Assembly (NCBI RefSeq): GCF_014333525.1
Contig: NZ_JACSCX010000003.1
Coordinates: forward strand, 248,001-312,000
Direction: 5' to 3'
DNA: 64,000 nucleotides
Source of the DNA: Hymenobacter puniceus
Lineage (GTDB): Bacteria; Bacteroidota; Bacteroidia; Cytophagales; Hymenobacteraceae
In this document: piece by piece, positions 8,399 to 18,013 of the stretch
Position numbering within the stretch: position 1 is the stretch's first letter
Layout of the letters: every line of letters begins with the position of its first letter
The notes under the pieces: generated by a model
Told to the model about the DNA's origin: nothing
Database searches by the model: none
Seen by the model: only the letters and a program-made list of their open reading frames with translations
Made by a program: the position numbers and the translations under genes

Positions 8399-9261
8399 GA
8401 AACACGCCTGCTAAGCGCCGCCGCGTAGATGTGGTGGTAGTGTCTGACGTGCACCTGGGTACCTACGGCTGCCACGCTGCCGAACTGCTGCGCTACCTTA
8501 AAAGTGTGAAGCCGCGGGTGCTGGTGCTCAACGGCGACATCGTCGATATCTGGCAGTTCAGCAAAAACTACTGGCCCGCCGCCCACATGCAGGTGGTGCG
8601 CCACCTGGCTGGCCTACTAGCCAAAGGCACCCGCATTCACTACCTCACCGGCAACCACGACGAGCTGTTGCGCCGCTTTGCCGGCACCCGACTCGGGGCC
8701 CTGCGCCTTGACAACAAGCTGGTGCTCGATTTGCCGCACGGCAAAACCTGGCTGTTTCACGGCGACGTATTCGACGTGACCATGCGCCATGCCCGCTGGC
8801 TGGCCCGCCTAGGTGCCCACGGCTACGATGCGCTGATTTTGCTTAACCGCCTCGTAAACTTCGTGCTGAGCCGTTTGGGCCGTCCTCGCGTGGCGTTGTC
8901 TAAAGCGGTGAAAGACCGGGTAAAAGGCGCCGTAAGCCTGATTGGCAGCTTCGAGCAAACCGCCGCCACGCTGGCCGCCGATGCCGGCTACCGCTACGTG
9001 GCCTGCGGCCACATTCACCAGCCCGCCCTCAAGCCCATAGCCACCGAGAATGGCGAGGTGACATACCTGAATTCCGGGGACTGGGTGGAAAACCTGACGG
9101 CACTCGAATACGATTCCGCTACCGGCTGGCAGCTCTACCACTACGCCCATGACCCGCGCATGCAGCAGCCGGCCACGCCCGATGCCGAAGAGCCCGAGGC
9201 CACCCCGGCGCAGCTGCTGGACAATCTGTTGGCCGAAATGCGGCAGCCCGCCGCCTCCTGA
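8395..9261 (+). CDS. UDP-2,3-diacylglucosamine diphosphatase-like metallophosphoesterase
   Basis: 288 residues. The calcineurin-like phosphoesterase motifs are complete: DVHLG (Asp18, His20), NGDIVD (Gly47-Asp48), GNHDE (86-90), HGDVFD and CGHIHQP near the C-terminus, giving the two-metal site. This subfamily (LpxH/LpxH2-like) cleaves the pyrophosphate of UDP-2,3-diacylglucosamine in lipid A synthesis. That exact substrate is assigned by family, and the related LpxG/LpxI activities show that divergence occurs. It is followed 51 bases later by a glycosyltransferase gene on the same strand, which would fit envelope lipid or glycan work. Confidence 0.85.
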   Translation: MRNTPAKRRRVDVVVVSDVHLGTYGCHAAELLRYLKSVKPRVLVLNGDIVDIWQFSKNYWPAAHMQVVRHLAGLLAKGTRIHYLTGNHDELLRRFAGTRLGALRLDNKLVLDLPHGKTWLFHGDVFDVTMRHARWLARLGAHGYDALILLNRLVNFVLSRLGRPRVALSKAVKDRVKGAVSLIGSFEQTAATLAADAGYRYVACGHIHQPALKPIATENGEVTYLNSGDWVENLTALEYDSATGWQLYHYAHDPRMQQPATPDAEEPEATPAQLLDNLLAEMRQPAAS

Positions 9262-9312
9262 AGCCGTTTAACGCTGTTTGCTTTCGTTCATCCATCGACT
9301 TACGCTGCCCCT

Positions 9313-10332
9313 TTGCCTCGCATTCTCTACGCCATCCAGGGTACCGGCAACGGCCACCTGAGCCGTGCCCTCGATATTGTGCCGCTTCTGCAGCAGCGTG
9401 CCTCCCAGCTCGATGTGCTGGTGAGTGGCCGCGCGCCTTCCTTCGATTTGCCGTTTCCGGTGCGCTACTGGTGCCACGGTATGGGGTTCGTGTTCGGCAA
9501 AAAGGGGGGCGTCGACTTCCTGAAGACCTTCTGGCAGCTGAACTCCGCTTCTTTTCTGCGCGAAACGCGGCGCCTGCCAGTAAATGAATATGATCTGGTT
9601 ATCAGTGACTTCGAGCCGGTGTCGGCGTGGGCGTGCCGGCTGCGGGAGCAGCCCTGCGTGGCCCTGAGCCACCAGAGCGCCGTGTTGCATCCGGCTGCGC
9701 CGGCCCCCTCTCAGGTGGATGTGCTTGGGCGCACGGTGCTGCGCCATTATGCGCCCACTACGGCCCAATACGGATTTCACTTCGCGGCTTATGCGCCGGG
9801 CATCTATACGCCCGTCATTCGGCGCCAGGTTCGGGAGCTGACGCCGGAAAATGACGGCCATTACACGGTGTATCTGCCTTCCTTCGACGAGCAAACGCTG
9901 GTGCGGCGGCTGCGCTACCTCAGCCGCACCGTGCGCTGGGAAGTGTTCAGCAAGCACAGCCAGCAGGCTTCCGAGCACGCCAACGTGCGCATTCTGCCCG
10001 TGAGTGGCGCGGCTTTCACCCACAGCCTGGCCCGCAGTGCCGGTGTGCTGTGCGGCGCCGGCTTCGAAACACCGGCCGAAGCGCTGTACCTGGGGAAAAA
10101 GCTGCTGGTGGTGCCCATGAAAAACCAGTACGAGCAGGCGTGCAATGCTGCCGCACTGGCTCAGTTGGGCGTGCCGGTTATCAAAAATCTGAAAGACAGG
10201 CAGCTGGATGCTTTAGACCACTGGCTGCAGCATGGCCAGCTGGTGCCGGTGCACTACCCGGATGATACAGCCGCGCTGCTGGACCGGGTTTTGCGCGAAC
10301 AAACCACTTCTTCTCCGCGGCTCGTTTCCTGA
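9313..10332 (+). CDS. Glycosyltransferase family protein (MJ1255-like)
   Basis: 339 residues from a TTG start, which directly precedes PRILYAIQGTGNGHLSRA. The N-terminal GTGNGHLSRA glycine loop, the central DLVISDFEPVSAWA, and a C-terminal CGAGFETPAEALYLGKKLLVVPMKNQYEQ donor-nucleotide region match the GT-B fold family typified by MJ1255/VC2487 (related to MurG and UDP-glycosyltransferases). The acceptor is unknown. It lies between an LpxH-like gene and a GH1 glucosidase, suggesting a glycolipid or cell-envelope glycan locus (inference). Confidence 0.85.
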   Translation: MPRILYAIQGTGNGHLSRALDIVPLLQQRASQLDVLVSGRAPSFDLPFPVRYWCHGMGFVFGKKGGVDFLKTFWQLNSASFLRETRRLPVNEYDLVISDFEPVSAWACRLREQPCVALSHQSAVLHPAAPAPSQVDVLGRTVLRHYAPTTAQYGFHFAAYAPGIYTPVIRRQVRELTPENDGHYTVYLPSFDEQTLVRRLRYLSRTVRWEVFSKHSQQASEHANVRILPVSGAAFTHSLARSAGVLCGAGFETPAEALYLGKKLLVVPMKNQYEQACNAAALAQLGVPVIKNLKDRQLDALDHWLQHGQLVPVHYPDDTAALLDRVLREQTTSSPRLVS

Positions 10333-10395
10333 CGTTTGCTGTACTTACCGCATTGGGTTGCCCGCCGTGGGCGAGCCAGCGCCAGCCCTGCCTGC

Positions 10396-11826
10396 ATGCC
10401 CGAATTGCCATCCGCTTTTTTCCCGCCGACCAGTCCGGCTTCTTATACCCGCACCGATTTTGGCTCATCGTTTCAGTGGGGCGTGGCGGCGGCGGCTTAC
10501 CAAACGGAAGGCGCCTGGAACGTCGGCGGCAAAGGCCCCAGCATCTGGGACGACTTTGTACACCGCCGGCCCCGGTCGGTGCGGGGCCGCGCCACCGCCG
10601 ATGTAGCCTGCGACTTCTACCACCGCTGGCCTGACGACCTTGACCTATTGCGCGCGCTGGGAATCCCAAACTTTCGGTTTTCGGTGGCCTGGTCGCGGAT
10701 ACTGCCGCAGGGGGTAGGAGCCGCCAGCAAAGCAGGGCTGGACTTCTACGACCGACTGGTGGATGGCTGCCTGGAGCGGGGCATCACGCCCTGGCCGACG
10801 CTCTACCACTGGGATTTGCCGCTGGCCCTGCAGCAGCGAGGCGGCTGGACCAACCGCTCAGTGGTCGGCTGGTTCACCGACTATGCCCAACTGGTAGCGG
10901 CCCGCCTCGGCGACCGGGTCCGGCATTGGATGGTGCTCAACGAGCCCATGGTATTTACCGGGGCCGGCCATTTGCTGGGGCTGCACGCGCCCGGCCGCCG
11001 CAACCTGGGGGCTTTTCTGGCAGCTGTGCATTATGCCGCGCTGGCACAGGCAGATGGCGGGCGGGCCCTGCGGGCCTGCCTGCCCGCGGCAGCGCAAATC
11101 GGCACCACGTTTTCCTGCTCCTACCTGACGCCCGCGCGGCCCGGCCTGCCCCGCGACGAAGCGGCCACCCGCCGCGCCGATGCGCTGCTCAACCGGCTGT
11201 TCGTGGAGCCCACGCTGGGGCTGGGCTATCCGGTGCATGATGCGCCCTTTCTGGCGCGGCTGGAGCGCTACCACCAGCCCGGCGACGAAGCCCGGCTGCC
11301 GTTTGCTTTCGACTTTTGGGGCGTGCAGAACTATACCCGCGAGGTGGTACGGTTTGCGCCCTATGTGCCGCTGGTGTGGGCCCGTTTGGTGGGGGCGGCC
11401 AGCCGCCGGGTGCCCTACACGGCAATGGGCTGGGAAGTATACCCCGAAAGCCTGTATCATATGCTGCGCCAGTTTGCCGCCTACCCCGACGCGCCGCCTT
11501 TGCTGGTCACTGAAAACGGGGCAGCGTTTCCGGATGCAATGCCGCAGGCCGGCCAGCTGCCCGACCCTGCCCGGCAGGCATTTCTGCAGGCCTGCGTAGG
11601 GCAAGTGCTGCGCGCGCGCCGCGAAGGAATACCCGTGGAAGGCTACTTCACTTGGTCGTTTACCGACAACTTCGAGTGGGCTGAGGGCTACGAGCCGCGC
11701 TTCGGGCTGGTACACGTCGATTATGCCACTCAGCAGCGTACGGTCAAGGATTCGGGGCGCTGGTATCAGCAGCTGCTGGCAGGTGTGCCGGTGGGCCACG
11801 CGCAGGCAGTGGGGGTGGCCTGCTAG
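10396..11826 (+). CDS. GH1 family beta-glucosidase
   Basis: 476 residues from ATG 10396; the 20 codons upstream to a TTG carry low-complexity sequence not expected in the family. All GH1 landmarks are present: FQWGVAAAAYQTEG near the N-terminus, the acid/base Glu183 in LNEP, and the nucleophile Glu373 in VTENG. The C-terminus has YFTWSFTDNFEWAEGYEPRFGL. It hydrolyses beta-linked glucosides or related beta-glycosides. No signal peptide is visible, so it is probably cytoplasmic. The gene is 63 bases after the glycosyltransferase and likely in the same transcription unit. Confidence 0.93.
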   Translation: MPELPSAFFPPTSPASYTRTDFGSSFQWGVAAAAYQTEGAWNVGGKGPSIWDDFVHRRPRSVRGRATADVACDFYHRWPDDLDLLRALGIPNFRFSVAWSRILPQGVGAASKAGLDFYDRLVDGCLERGITPWPTLYHWDLPLALQQRGGWTNRSVVGWFTDYAQLVAARLGDRVRHWMVLNEPMVFTGAGHLLGLHAPGRRNLGAFLAAVHYAALAQADGGRALRACLPAAAQIGTTFSCSYLTPARPGLPRDEAATRRADALLNRLFVEPTLGLGYPVHDAPFLARLERYHQPGDEARLPFAFDFWGVQNYTREVVRFAPYVPLVWARLVGAASRRVPYTAMGWEVYPESLYHMLRQFAAYPDAPPLLVTENGAAFPDAMPQAGQLPDPARQAFLQACVGQVLRARREGIPVEGYFTWSFTDNFEWAEGYEPRFGLVHVDYATQQRTVKDSGRWYQQLLAGVPVGHAQAVGVAC

Positions 11827-11882
11827 GTTGCTGGTTCACAATTCAGTAATCGTCTGGTCATACTTGCCTAACAGGCGGCCTC

Positions 11883-11890
11883 TAGTTTTG
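11883..11890 (+). promoter_or_regulatory. Candidate -7 element for choice-of-anchor I gene
   Basis: TAGTTTTG matches TAnnTTTG, 24 bases before the ATG at 11914. A TTG lies only 16 bases upstream, shorter than usual, so the call is tentative. Confidence 0.4.
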
Positions 11891-11913
11891 GCCTTCACCT
11901 CTAGCCCATTGGT

Positions 11914-14133
11914 ATGCGCCTACACTTCTACGTTTTTCCTGTGCTGGCTTGCCTAGCAGCCGCGCCTCACGCCACGCATGCGCAAACGCTGCCCACCATC
12001 ACCCGCCCGGCTGCCACCACCGTGGTAGCGGAAAATGCCGGCTCAGTAAGTTTGACCTTCACGCTGCAGAACCCCAACACCAGCAGCAGCAGCGTGGAAG
12101 TGGCCGTGCAGGCCCTGAGCACGGCCAGCGCCGGTACCGACTACGTGCTGCCGGCCTTGCAAACCCTCACGTTTCCGGCCGGCACCACTTCCCAAACCAT
12201 CACGGTGCCCCTCACCGACGACCAGCTGGCCGAAGAAACCGAGTACTTCGTGCTGCGCCTGCAAAACCCCACCAATGCCACGCTCACGGCCGGTGCTACC
12301 GATCTGCTGGTGTATGTGCGCGACAACGACACCCCGGCGCCAGCGCTGGCCCGCAGCCTTTCGCTTACGCTAAACCAAAGCTTCCAGACGGCCACGCCTT
12401 TCAGCGGCACCACCCAAATCAACTCTGCTGAAATTGCCGCCTACGACCCTTCTACGCGCCGCCTCTATGTGGCCAATTCCATCGGCGGGCGTCTCGATAT
12501 TCTGAGCTTGTCGCCTTCGGCTGTGCTAAGCTCGGTGGCTTCCATCGATATCCGGACCTATGGCAACATCAACTCCGTGGCCGTGCGCAATGGCATTGTG
12601 GCCTGCGCCATAGAAGGTACCGACCCGCAGCAGAATGGCAAAGTGGTGTTTCTAAACCAGGACGGGGTCTTGCTGCAGCAGGTAGCCGTAGGCGCCATGC
12701 CCGACATGATAACCTTCACGCCGGATGGCCGCACGGTGCTCACGGCCAATGAAGGTGAGCCGAAAGCCGACTATTCGGTGGATCCGGAGGGCAGCGTCTC
12801 GCTGATTGATGTGAGTGGCGGCATACCCGGCCTGACGCAGGCGCAGGTAACCACGGTGGGCTTTACGTCCTTCAATGGGCAGGCTGCGCAGCTGCGCGGG
12901 CAGGGAATCCGCATTTATGGCGGCCTGGCAGCCGCGCCCGCTACCGTAGCGCAGGACCTGGAGCCCGAGTACATTGCCCTGAGCGCCGACTCGCGCACAG
13001 CCTACATCACGCTCCAGGAAAACAACGCCCTGGCGGTGCTCGACCTGCCTTCCCGGCAGATTACGGCGCTCCGTCCGCTCGGCACTTCTGACCACCGGCA
13101 AGCGGGCCGGGGCCTGGACGCCTCCGACCAGACGCCGGAAGTGCTGGTAGCCAACTGGCCCATCAAAGGTTTGCGGTTGCCCGATGCCATTGCCTCCTTT
13201 GAAGCGGCCGGCACGCCCTATCTGCTGACGGCCAACGAAGGCGACGCCCGCGACTACACCGGCTTCAGTGAGCAGGTTCGGCTGGGCACTACCAGCACCA
13301 CCGCGCCCTACGTGCTCGACCCAACCGTATTTCCCAACGCAGCTTTGCTGAAAAACAACGCCGTGCTCGGCCGCCTCAACGTCACCAACCGCCTCGGCGA
13401 CACCGACGGCGACGGTGATTTCGACGAAATCTACGCGTATGGTGGCCGCTCATTCAGCATCTACCAAGCCAACACCGGCGCGCTGGTGCACGACAGCGGC
13501 AACCTGCTGGAACGCCTGACCAGCACCGATGGCACCTATGGCGCCATCTTCAATGCCAGCAACAGCTTTGGTGAGGCACCTACCCGCAAAAACCGCTCAG
13601 ACGACAAAGGGCCCGAGCCGGAAGGCGTTACGACCGGCCGAGTGGGCAACACGCTCTATGGGTTTGTGACCCTGGAACGGGTTGGCGGAGTGGCCGTTGT
13701 CAACCTCACCGACCCTGCCAACCCTGCCCTGGAAGCCTACGCCAACAACCGCGGCCTGACGGCGGGCACCGGCGACCTGGGCCCCGAAGGCATCCTGTTT
13801 GTTTCGGCCGCCGACAGCCCCAGCGGACAGCCGTTGGTGCTGCTGGCCAATGAAGTCAGCAGCAGTATTTCGGTGTACCGGCTGGCGCCTTCTGTGCCGG
13901 CGTCCACTAGGGGTGGGGCAGTGGCGGCAGCCGCGCTGTACAGCTACCCAAACCCCAGCCGCGGCAGCGCCACGCACCTCAGCCGGCCAATAACGGGCAC
14001 TTTATTCGACCTGGCCGGGCGAGCCGTGCAGCAGCTGCGTAGCACCGATGTGCTGCCTACTGCCGGGCTGGCACCTGGCCTGTACCTGCTCCGGGCTACC
14101 GACGGGGGTACCGCGCGCATTGCTGTCGAGTAG
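11914..14133 (+). CDS. Choice-of-anchor I protein with Calx-beta and T9SS domains
   Basis: 739 residues with a signal peptide ending near THAQ. Residues 30-145 form a Calx-beta-like domain (ENAGSVSLTFTL, DQLAEETEYFVLRL, VRDND). Residues 150-665 match the choice-of-anchor I family, a beta-propeller-like region related to alkaline-phosphatase-associated and mesenchyme-glycoprotein-like proteins. Its motifs are FTPDGRTVLTANEGEP, TANEGDARDYTGF, DTDGDGDFDEIYAYGGRSFSI and DKGPEPEGV. A T9SS type A sorting domain closes the protein (SYPNPSRG to LAPGLYLLRA). It is secreted or surface-attached. Members often sit with phosphate-regulated phosphatases, but none is next to it here. Enzymatic activity is not established. 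Confidence 0.88.
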   Translation: MRLHFYVFPVLACLAAAPHATHAQTLPTITRPAATTVVAENAGSVSLTFTLQNPNTSSSSVEVAVQALSTASAGTDYVLPALQTLTFPAGTTSQTITVPLTDDQLAEETEYFVLRLQNPTNATLTAGATDLLVYVRDNDTPAPALARSLSLTLNQSFQTATPFSGTTQINSAEIAAYDPSTRRLYVANSIGGRLDILSLSPSAVLSSVASIDIRTYGNINSVAVRNGIVACAIEGTDPQQNGKVVFLNQDGVLLQQVAVGAMPDMITFTPDGRTVLTANEGEPKADYSVDPEGSVSLIDVSGGIPGLTQAQVTTVGFTSFNGQAAQLRGQGIRIYGGLAAAPATVAQDLEPEYIALSADSRTAYITLQENNALAVLDLPSRQITALRPLGTSDHRQAGRGLDASDQTPEVLVANWPIKGLRLPDAIASFEAAGTPYLLTANEGDARDYTGFSEQVRLGTTSTTAPYVLDPTVFPNAALLKNNAVLGRLNVTNRLGDTDGDGDFDEIYAYGGRSFSIYQANTGALVHDSGNLLERLTSTDGTYGAIFNASNSFGEAPTRKNRSDDKGPEPEGVTTGRVGNTLYGFVTLERVGGVAVVNLTDPANPALEAYANNRGLTAGTGDLGPEGILFVSAADSPSGQPLVLLANEVSSSISVYRLAPSVPASTRGGAVAAAALYSYPNPSRGSATHLSRPITGTLFDLAGRAVQQLRSTDVLPTAGLAPGLYLLRATDGGTARIAVE

Positions 14134-14179
14134 GCTACGTTTGCGCGCAGCCTGCCATGCGTGGTAGCTACGCCAGATA

Positions 14180-14229
14180 CCAACAAAAAAGCCCTCGGTT
14201 ATCGTTAACCGAGGGCTTTTTTTGTTGGT
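14180..14229. terminator. Bidirectional terminator
   Basis: A near-perfect inverted repeat with AAAGCCCTCGGTTA and TAACCGAGGGCTTT arms, A-tract on the left and T-tract on the right, sits between convergent genes ending at 14133 (plus) and 14237 (minus). It can end transcription from both sides. Confidence 0.93.
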
Positions 14230-14236
14230 TGGAAGC

Positions 14237-17200
14237 TTAGTCTAGGATGTAGCGCAAGCCAATCTGGGCGCGCCAGCGGCTATCCAGGTTGGTGTTGTTG
14301 ATGAAGGTCTGCTGGCCGCCCCGGAACTGGTATACCGGCGTATTGGGCGCCGTGGGCAGGTAGCTGGTTTCAATGAAACGATTGTTGGCAAACACGCGGC
14401 GCACACCCCAGTCCGAGCTGATCAGGTTGCCCAGGTTCTGAATGTCGAAGCTCAGCTGGAAGGTGTGTTTATTGTCACCCGCCATCAAAGAGAAATCCTG
14501 CAGCAGCTTGGCGTCCAGCTGCGTGTACCAAGGGCTGATGGCCCCGTTGCGAGCCGTGTAGTTGCCCCGGCGCTCCGAGAGATACTCGTCCTGGCGGATG
14601 TAGGCATCCAACTGCTCCCACTGCTGTGCGGCCGTCACCAGCACGTTGCCCTGCGCATCCCGAATGTCCGTCAGGTTGATTTGCTCACGGGTGGCCGGTA
14701 CGTACAGCAGGTCGTTGCCGGGGATACCGTCGCGGTTAAGGTCGCCGGCGTAGGTGTAGGAGAAGCGGTTGCCTTGGGCGGCTTCAAAGAAGAAGCTCAG
14801 CGTGGTGGCCATGCGCTTGTTGGCGTATTCAAACCGCTTGCCGGCGGCCCCAATCACGCGGTGCTGCAAGCCGAAGTCGCTGAAGGCCAGCTGTGGGTCG
14901 TTGGCGTTGCCCACTACGGGGTTCCGCTGGTAGGCATCTGCCGCAATTTCGCCGGGGTTCGACGTCACGTCTTTGGCCTGCGAGTAGGTGTAGGCGGCCG
15001 TTACGTACAGGCCGTTGGTGAAGTCTTTTTTCAGTTGGCCGGTGAGGCTGTACTGGTAGCCGCGGTTGGTGTTTTCCAGCACAATCACGCCCGCATCCAG
15101 AAAGCTGAACTGCCCGTCGGGGCCAGTGAAGCCGGGCGTGATGCGCGGACCTGCCGCCGGGTAAATCAGGCGCGAATCGGCGCCGGCCAGCCGCTCGGTA
15201 GGCATCACGAAGTTGTAGTTGCGGTGAATGGCCGCGTTACGGTCTTTCGAGTAGATGCCTTCCAGCGTAGCCACAATGCCCAGCGGCAGCTCCTGGTCGA
15301 TGGCCAGGTTGGAGCGCCACACCTGCGGGAACTTGAAGTCGCGGGCCGTGCCGTTGATCTGGAACGTGTAGCCGGGGTCGAACTGCGAGTTGGAGGCCTG
15401 GTTGCTGATCCACACGAACGGGATGCGGCCCGTGAAGATGCCCGTGCCGCCACGTAGCTGCGTGGTCAGCTCGCCGTTGTCAAGCGAGTAGTTGAAGCCC
15501 AGCCGCGGCGACCAGAGCGGCGTAGCTTTTGGGAATTCAGTGACGTCTACTTTGGCGGTCCGGCCCTCCGAGTCAAGCAGCGGCGCGTTCAGAATCTGGC
15601 TGTTTTGCGGCACATCGGTGTTGTAAATCGGCATGTCGGCGCGCACGCCCAGCGTCAGCTTGAAGTTGGGCGTCACGTTCCATTCGTCCTGAGCATACAG
15701 GCCCAGCTGCGCCACGTTCACGTCCACGGACTTGATTGGCCGGGTGGCGCCCGCTGCCGCAATGGCGTTCAGGTCCACAAAGTCAGGGTTCGAACGGTCC
15801 GTCACCTGGAAGAACCGGTTGATGTCCAGCCCGCCGAAGAACGGGTAGCCGTAGCGCTGCAGGTTGAAGGCATTCACGAAGTCGAACCGCTCGTAGGTGA
15901 GGCCGGCCGTCAGCACGTGGGCTCCCGCAAAGTAGCTCAGGTTGTCTGTGAACTGCGTGATGTTCTGGTTGAGTATGTTGTTGGCCGAAAACTGCTCGGT
16001 GCCCACGCTCACGTAGGTGGTGCCGTTCTTGGTGATGTCAAGCTGGGGAAACAGCTTGGCCTCAGGCAGGTCGCGGAAGTCGCGGAAGGCCGAAAAGCTA
16101 AGCTGCGCCTTGTTGCTGAGCCGCTCCCCGAAGCGCGAGTTCAGCTCGCCCACCACCGAGTTCAGGTTGTTGTTGATGGTGTAGCCCGAGTTGGAATACT
16201 GCAGCGTGTTCACGCCTTGCACCCGCGACGACGGAGCAATGGCAATGGGGTGGGGGCCCTGCTCGCGGTAGCTCTTGAGGTAGTTGTAGCGCAGCGAGAA
16301 GGTGTTTTTATCGTTGATGTTCCAGTCCAGCTTGGCCAGCAGCTTGTCGCTGTAGGTGCGGTAGGTGAAGTCCTGGAAAGAGCCGGGGTCGTAGCCGTAC
16401 ACGTCCCGCAGGCGCTGCTGAATGGCTAGCAGGTCGCTTTCCAGCACGCGGCTCACGCCATCGGCCTGGCCGTTGAGGGCGGCCTGCGCCTCGGCAGCAT
16501 CGCGCGCCGGCCGAAACGTGAGGCCTGGGTCGTCGCGGCGCGTAATCTCGGCGTTGGTGAAAAAGAACAGCTTGTTCTGAATGATAGGGCCGCCCAGCGC
16601 AAAGCCAGTCTGGTTGAATTTCAGCTCGGGGTTGCGCACCGTCACGTCGCCTACTTTGTCGCCAATCAGCTTCTCGTTACGCAAAAACGTGTACACTGTG
16701 CCCTTAAAGGAGTTGGTGCCACTCTTGGTTACGGCATTCACGCCAGCACCCGTAAAGCCGCCCTGGCGCACATCGTACGGGGCCAGACTTACCTCCAATT
16801 GCTCGATGGCATCCAGCGAAACTGGCTGCGAGTTGGTCTGGCCGCCTGGCGTGGGCGCATCCAGTCCGAACGAGTTGTTGAAAATAGAGCCGTCGAGCGA
16901 GAAGTTGTTGTAGAGCGTGTTGCGCCCGCCAAAGCTCAGGCCGCTGCTTTGGGGCGTGAGGCGCGTGAAGTCTTCCTGCGAGCGGCTGATGGTGGGCAGC
17001 GTGCGGATGGCGGTGTTGTTGATGTTAGTGGAGGCGCCCGTACGGTCCTTGTTGATCTGGCCGTCACGGTTGCCTTGCACCAGCACCTCACCCAGGGCCT
17101 GCGTGCCGTCAGTGAGCTTTACATTGCTTTCAAACGTCTTGCCCAGCACCAGTTGAATCCCCGAAGCCGTGTAGGTCTGGGAACCCACAAACGACACTTT

Positions 17201-17464
17201 CAATTCGTAGGGGCCGCCGATGCGCATGTTGAGCAGGTCGTACTGGCCATTGTCGCGGGTGGCGGTGCCATAGGTGGTACCCGAGGGCAGGTGAGTGGCT
17301 ACCACAGTAGCGCCCGGCAGCGGCTCGCCTTTGCTGTCTTGCACCACCCCTTTCATGGCGGAGGTGGTAACCCCCTGGGCCAGCGCGAGGCTGCCGTTCA
17401 GGAAAATGCTGCTCGTGAAAAGCACAAAGCCGAGCAGTAAAAACAGTAAAATTCTGTTTTTCAT
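14237..17464 (-). CDS. Oar-like TonB-dependent outer membrane receptor
   Basis: 1075 residues with a signal peptide (LFTSSIFLNGSLALAQ). Residues 35-125 are a carboxypeptidase-regulatory-like beta-sandwich (MKGVVQDSKGEPLPGATVVA). A plug domain follows (FGGRNTLYNNFSLDGS, then LEVSLAPYDVRQGGFTGAGVNAVTKSGTN), and then a long barrel that ends in IGLRYILD. The plug sequence and length are those of Oar-like receptors of Bacteroidota and Myxococcus, a class linked to protein or oligopeptide handling and outer-membrane integrity. The ligand cannot be read from sequence. No SusD-like lipoprotein is adjacent, so this is probably not a polysaccharide-utilisation locus. It is transcribed alone. Confidence 0.92.
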   Translation of the reverse strand: MKNRILLFLLLGFVLFTSSIFLNGSLALAQGVTTSAMKGVVQDSKGEPLPGATVVATHLPSGTTYGTATRDNGQYDLLNMRIGGPYELKVSFVGSQTYTASGIQLVLGKTFESNVKLTDGTQALGEVLVQGNRDGQINKDRTGASTNINNTAIRTLPTISRSQEDFTRLTPQSSGLSFGGRNTLYNNFSLDGSIFNNSFGLDAPTPGGQTNSQPVSLDAIEQLEVSLAPYDVRQGGFTGAGVNAVTKSGTNSFKGTVYTFLRNEKLIGDKVGDVTVRNPELKFNQTGFALGGPIIQNKLFFFTNAEITRRDDPGLTFRPARDAAEAQAALNGQADGVSRVLESDLLAIQQRLRDVYGYDPGSFQDFTYRTYSDKLLAKLDWNINDKNTFSLRYNYLKSYREQGPHPIAIAPSSRVQGVNTLQYSNSGYTINNNLNSVVGELNSRFGERLSNKAQLSFSAFRDFRDLPEAKLFPQLDITKNGTTYVSVGTEQFSANNILNQNITQFTDNLSYFAGAHVLTAGLTYERFDFVNAFNLQRYGYPFFGGLDINRFFQVTDRSNPDFVDLNAIAAAGATRPIKSVDVNVAQLGLYAQDEWNVTPNFKLTLGVRADMPIYNTDVPQNSQILNAPLLDSEGRTAKVDVTEFPKATPLWSPRLGFNYSLDNGELTTQLRGGTGIFTGRIPFVWISNQASNSQFDPGYTFQINGTARDFKFPQVWRSNLAIDQELPLGIVATLEGIYSKDRNAAIHRNYNFVMPTERLAGADSRLIYPAAGPRITPGFTGPDGQFSFLDAGVIVLENTNRGYQYSLTGQLKKDFTNGLYVTAAYTYSQAKDVTSNPGEIAADAYQRNPVVGNANDPQLAFSDFGLQHRVIGAAGKRFEYANKRMATTLSFFFEAAQGNRFSYTYAGDLNRDGIPGNDLLYVPATREQINLTDIRDAQGNVLVTAAQQWEQLDAYIRQDEYLSERRGNYTARNGAISPWYTQLDAKLLQDFSLMAGDNKHTFQLSFDIQNLGNLISSDWGVRRVFANNRFIETSYLPTAPNTPVYQFRGGQQTFINNTNLDSRWRAQIGLRYILD

Positions 17465-17512
17465 AAGTAGAGCTTTTTTATTTATCCGGAGCGTGTCCCC
17501 AGACTTTCACGA

Positions 17513-17520
17513 CAAAGCTA
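17513..17520 (-). promoter_or_regulatory. Candidate -7 element for Oar-like receptor
   Basis: On the minus strand this reads TAGCTTTG, matching TAnnTTTG, about 50 bases ahead of the start codon. No good TTG was seen at the -33 distance. Confidence 0.4.
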
Positions 17521-17900
17521 GGTTACCAAATCATGAAGTAGGCTTGCATAACAATTTGATAACAATTAGGAAACATATATTCAAGGTGCTGATATTAAGA
17601 TAATTAATAAATATGTAATTAGCTATGTGTTTGACAGTCATCGGCTAGTGCTATGATTATAAATGCAGCTAATTGCCCTGCTTTTTTGCTGGCCTAAGTC
17701 ACAAGTCATGCATAGAATAAATAAAATAATTTCAATAAGTTGGCACTTCTTCCGCTGACTGTGCCTGCACTATCAGTATAAAACCAGCTGAGTTGGCAAT
17801 TAGCCTCAAGGCAGTGGTTGCTGACTGAGTGATGGAAAGCGAATAACTTCTGGCAGTCATTGGCTACTGTTCTGCTACGCCTATACTCTGTGCAGCAAGG
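17521..17900. other. AT-rich intergenic stretch without a gene
   Basis: The stretch from 17521 to about 17760 is much more AT-rich than the rest of the window and holds the upstream region of the Oar-like gene. I see no coding sequence with codon bias like that of the neighbours. It ends at the long palindrome. Confidence 0.6.
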
Positions 17901-17963
17901 CAAACCCACCCGCCGGTGGTGAGTTTTCCACGGTGGAAAACTCACCACCGGCGGGTGGGTTTG
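17901..17963. repeat. 63-bp perfect palindrome (31-bp arms)
   Basis: Left arm 17901-17931 and right arm 17933-17963 are exact reverse complements around a single base at 17932. It lies 50 bases downstream of the stop of the minus-strand histidine kinase. There is no T-tract, so it is not a classical intrinsic terminator. The core ACCCGCCGGTGGTGAGTTTT appears once per arm. Confidence 0.92.
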
Positions 17964-18013
17964 AAAAGGGTGTTTTCAGCTGATTGTGAAGCCGCTTACG
18001 CCAGGTCCAAGCC

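Noticed and set aside
9268-10023. 251-codon minus-strand frame
   Set aside because: Antisense to the glycosyltransferase gene.
10858-11799. 313-codon minus-strand frame
   Set aside because: Antisense to the GH1 gene, which has all catalytic motifs.
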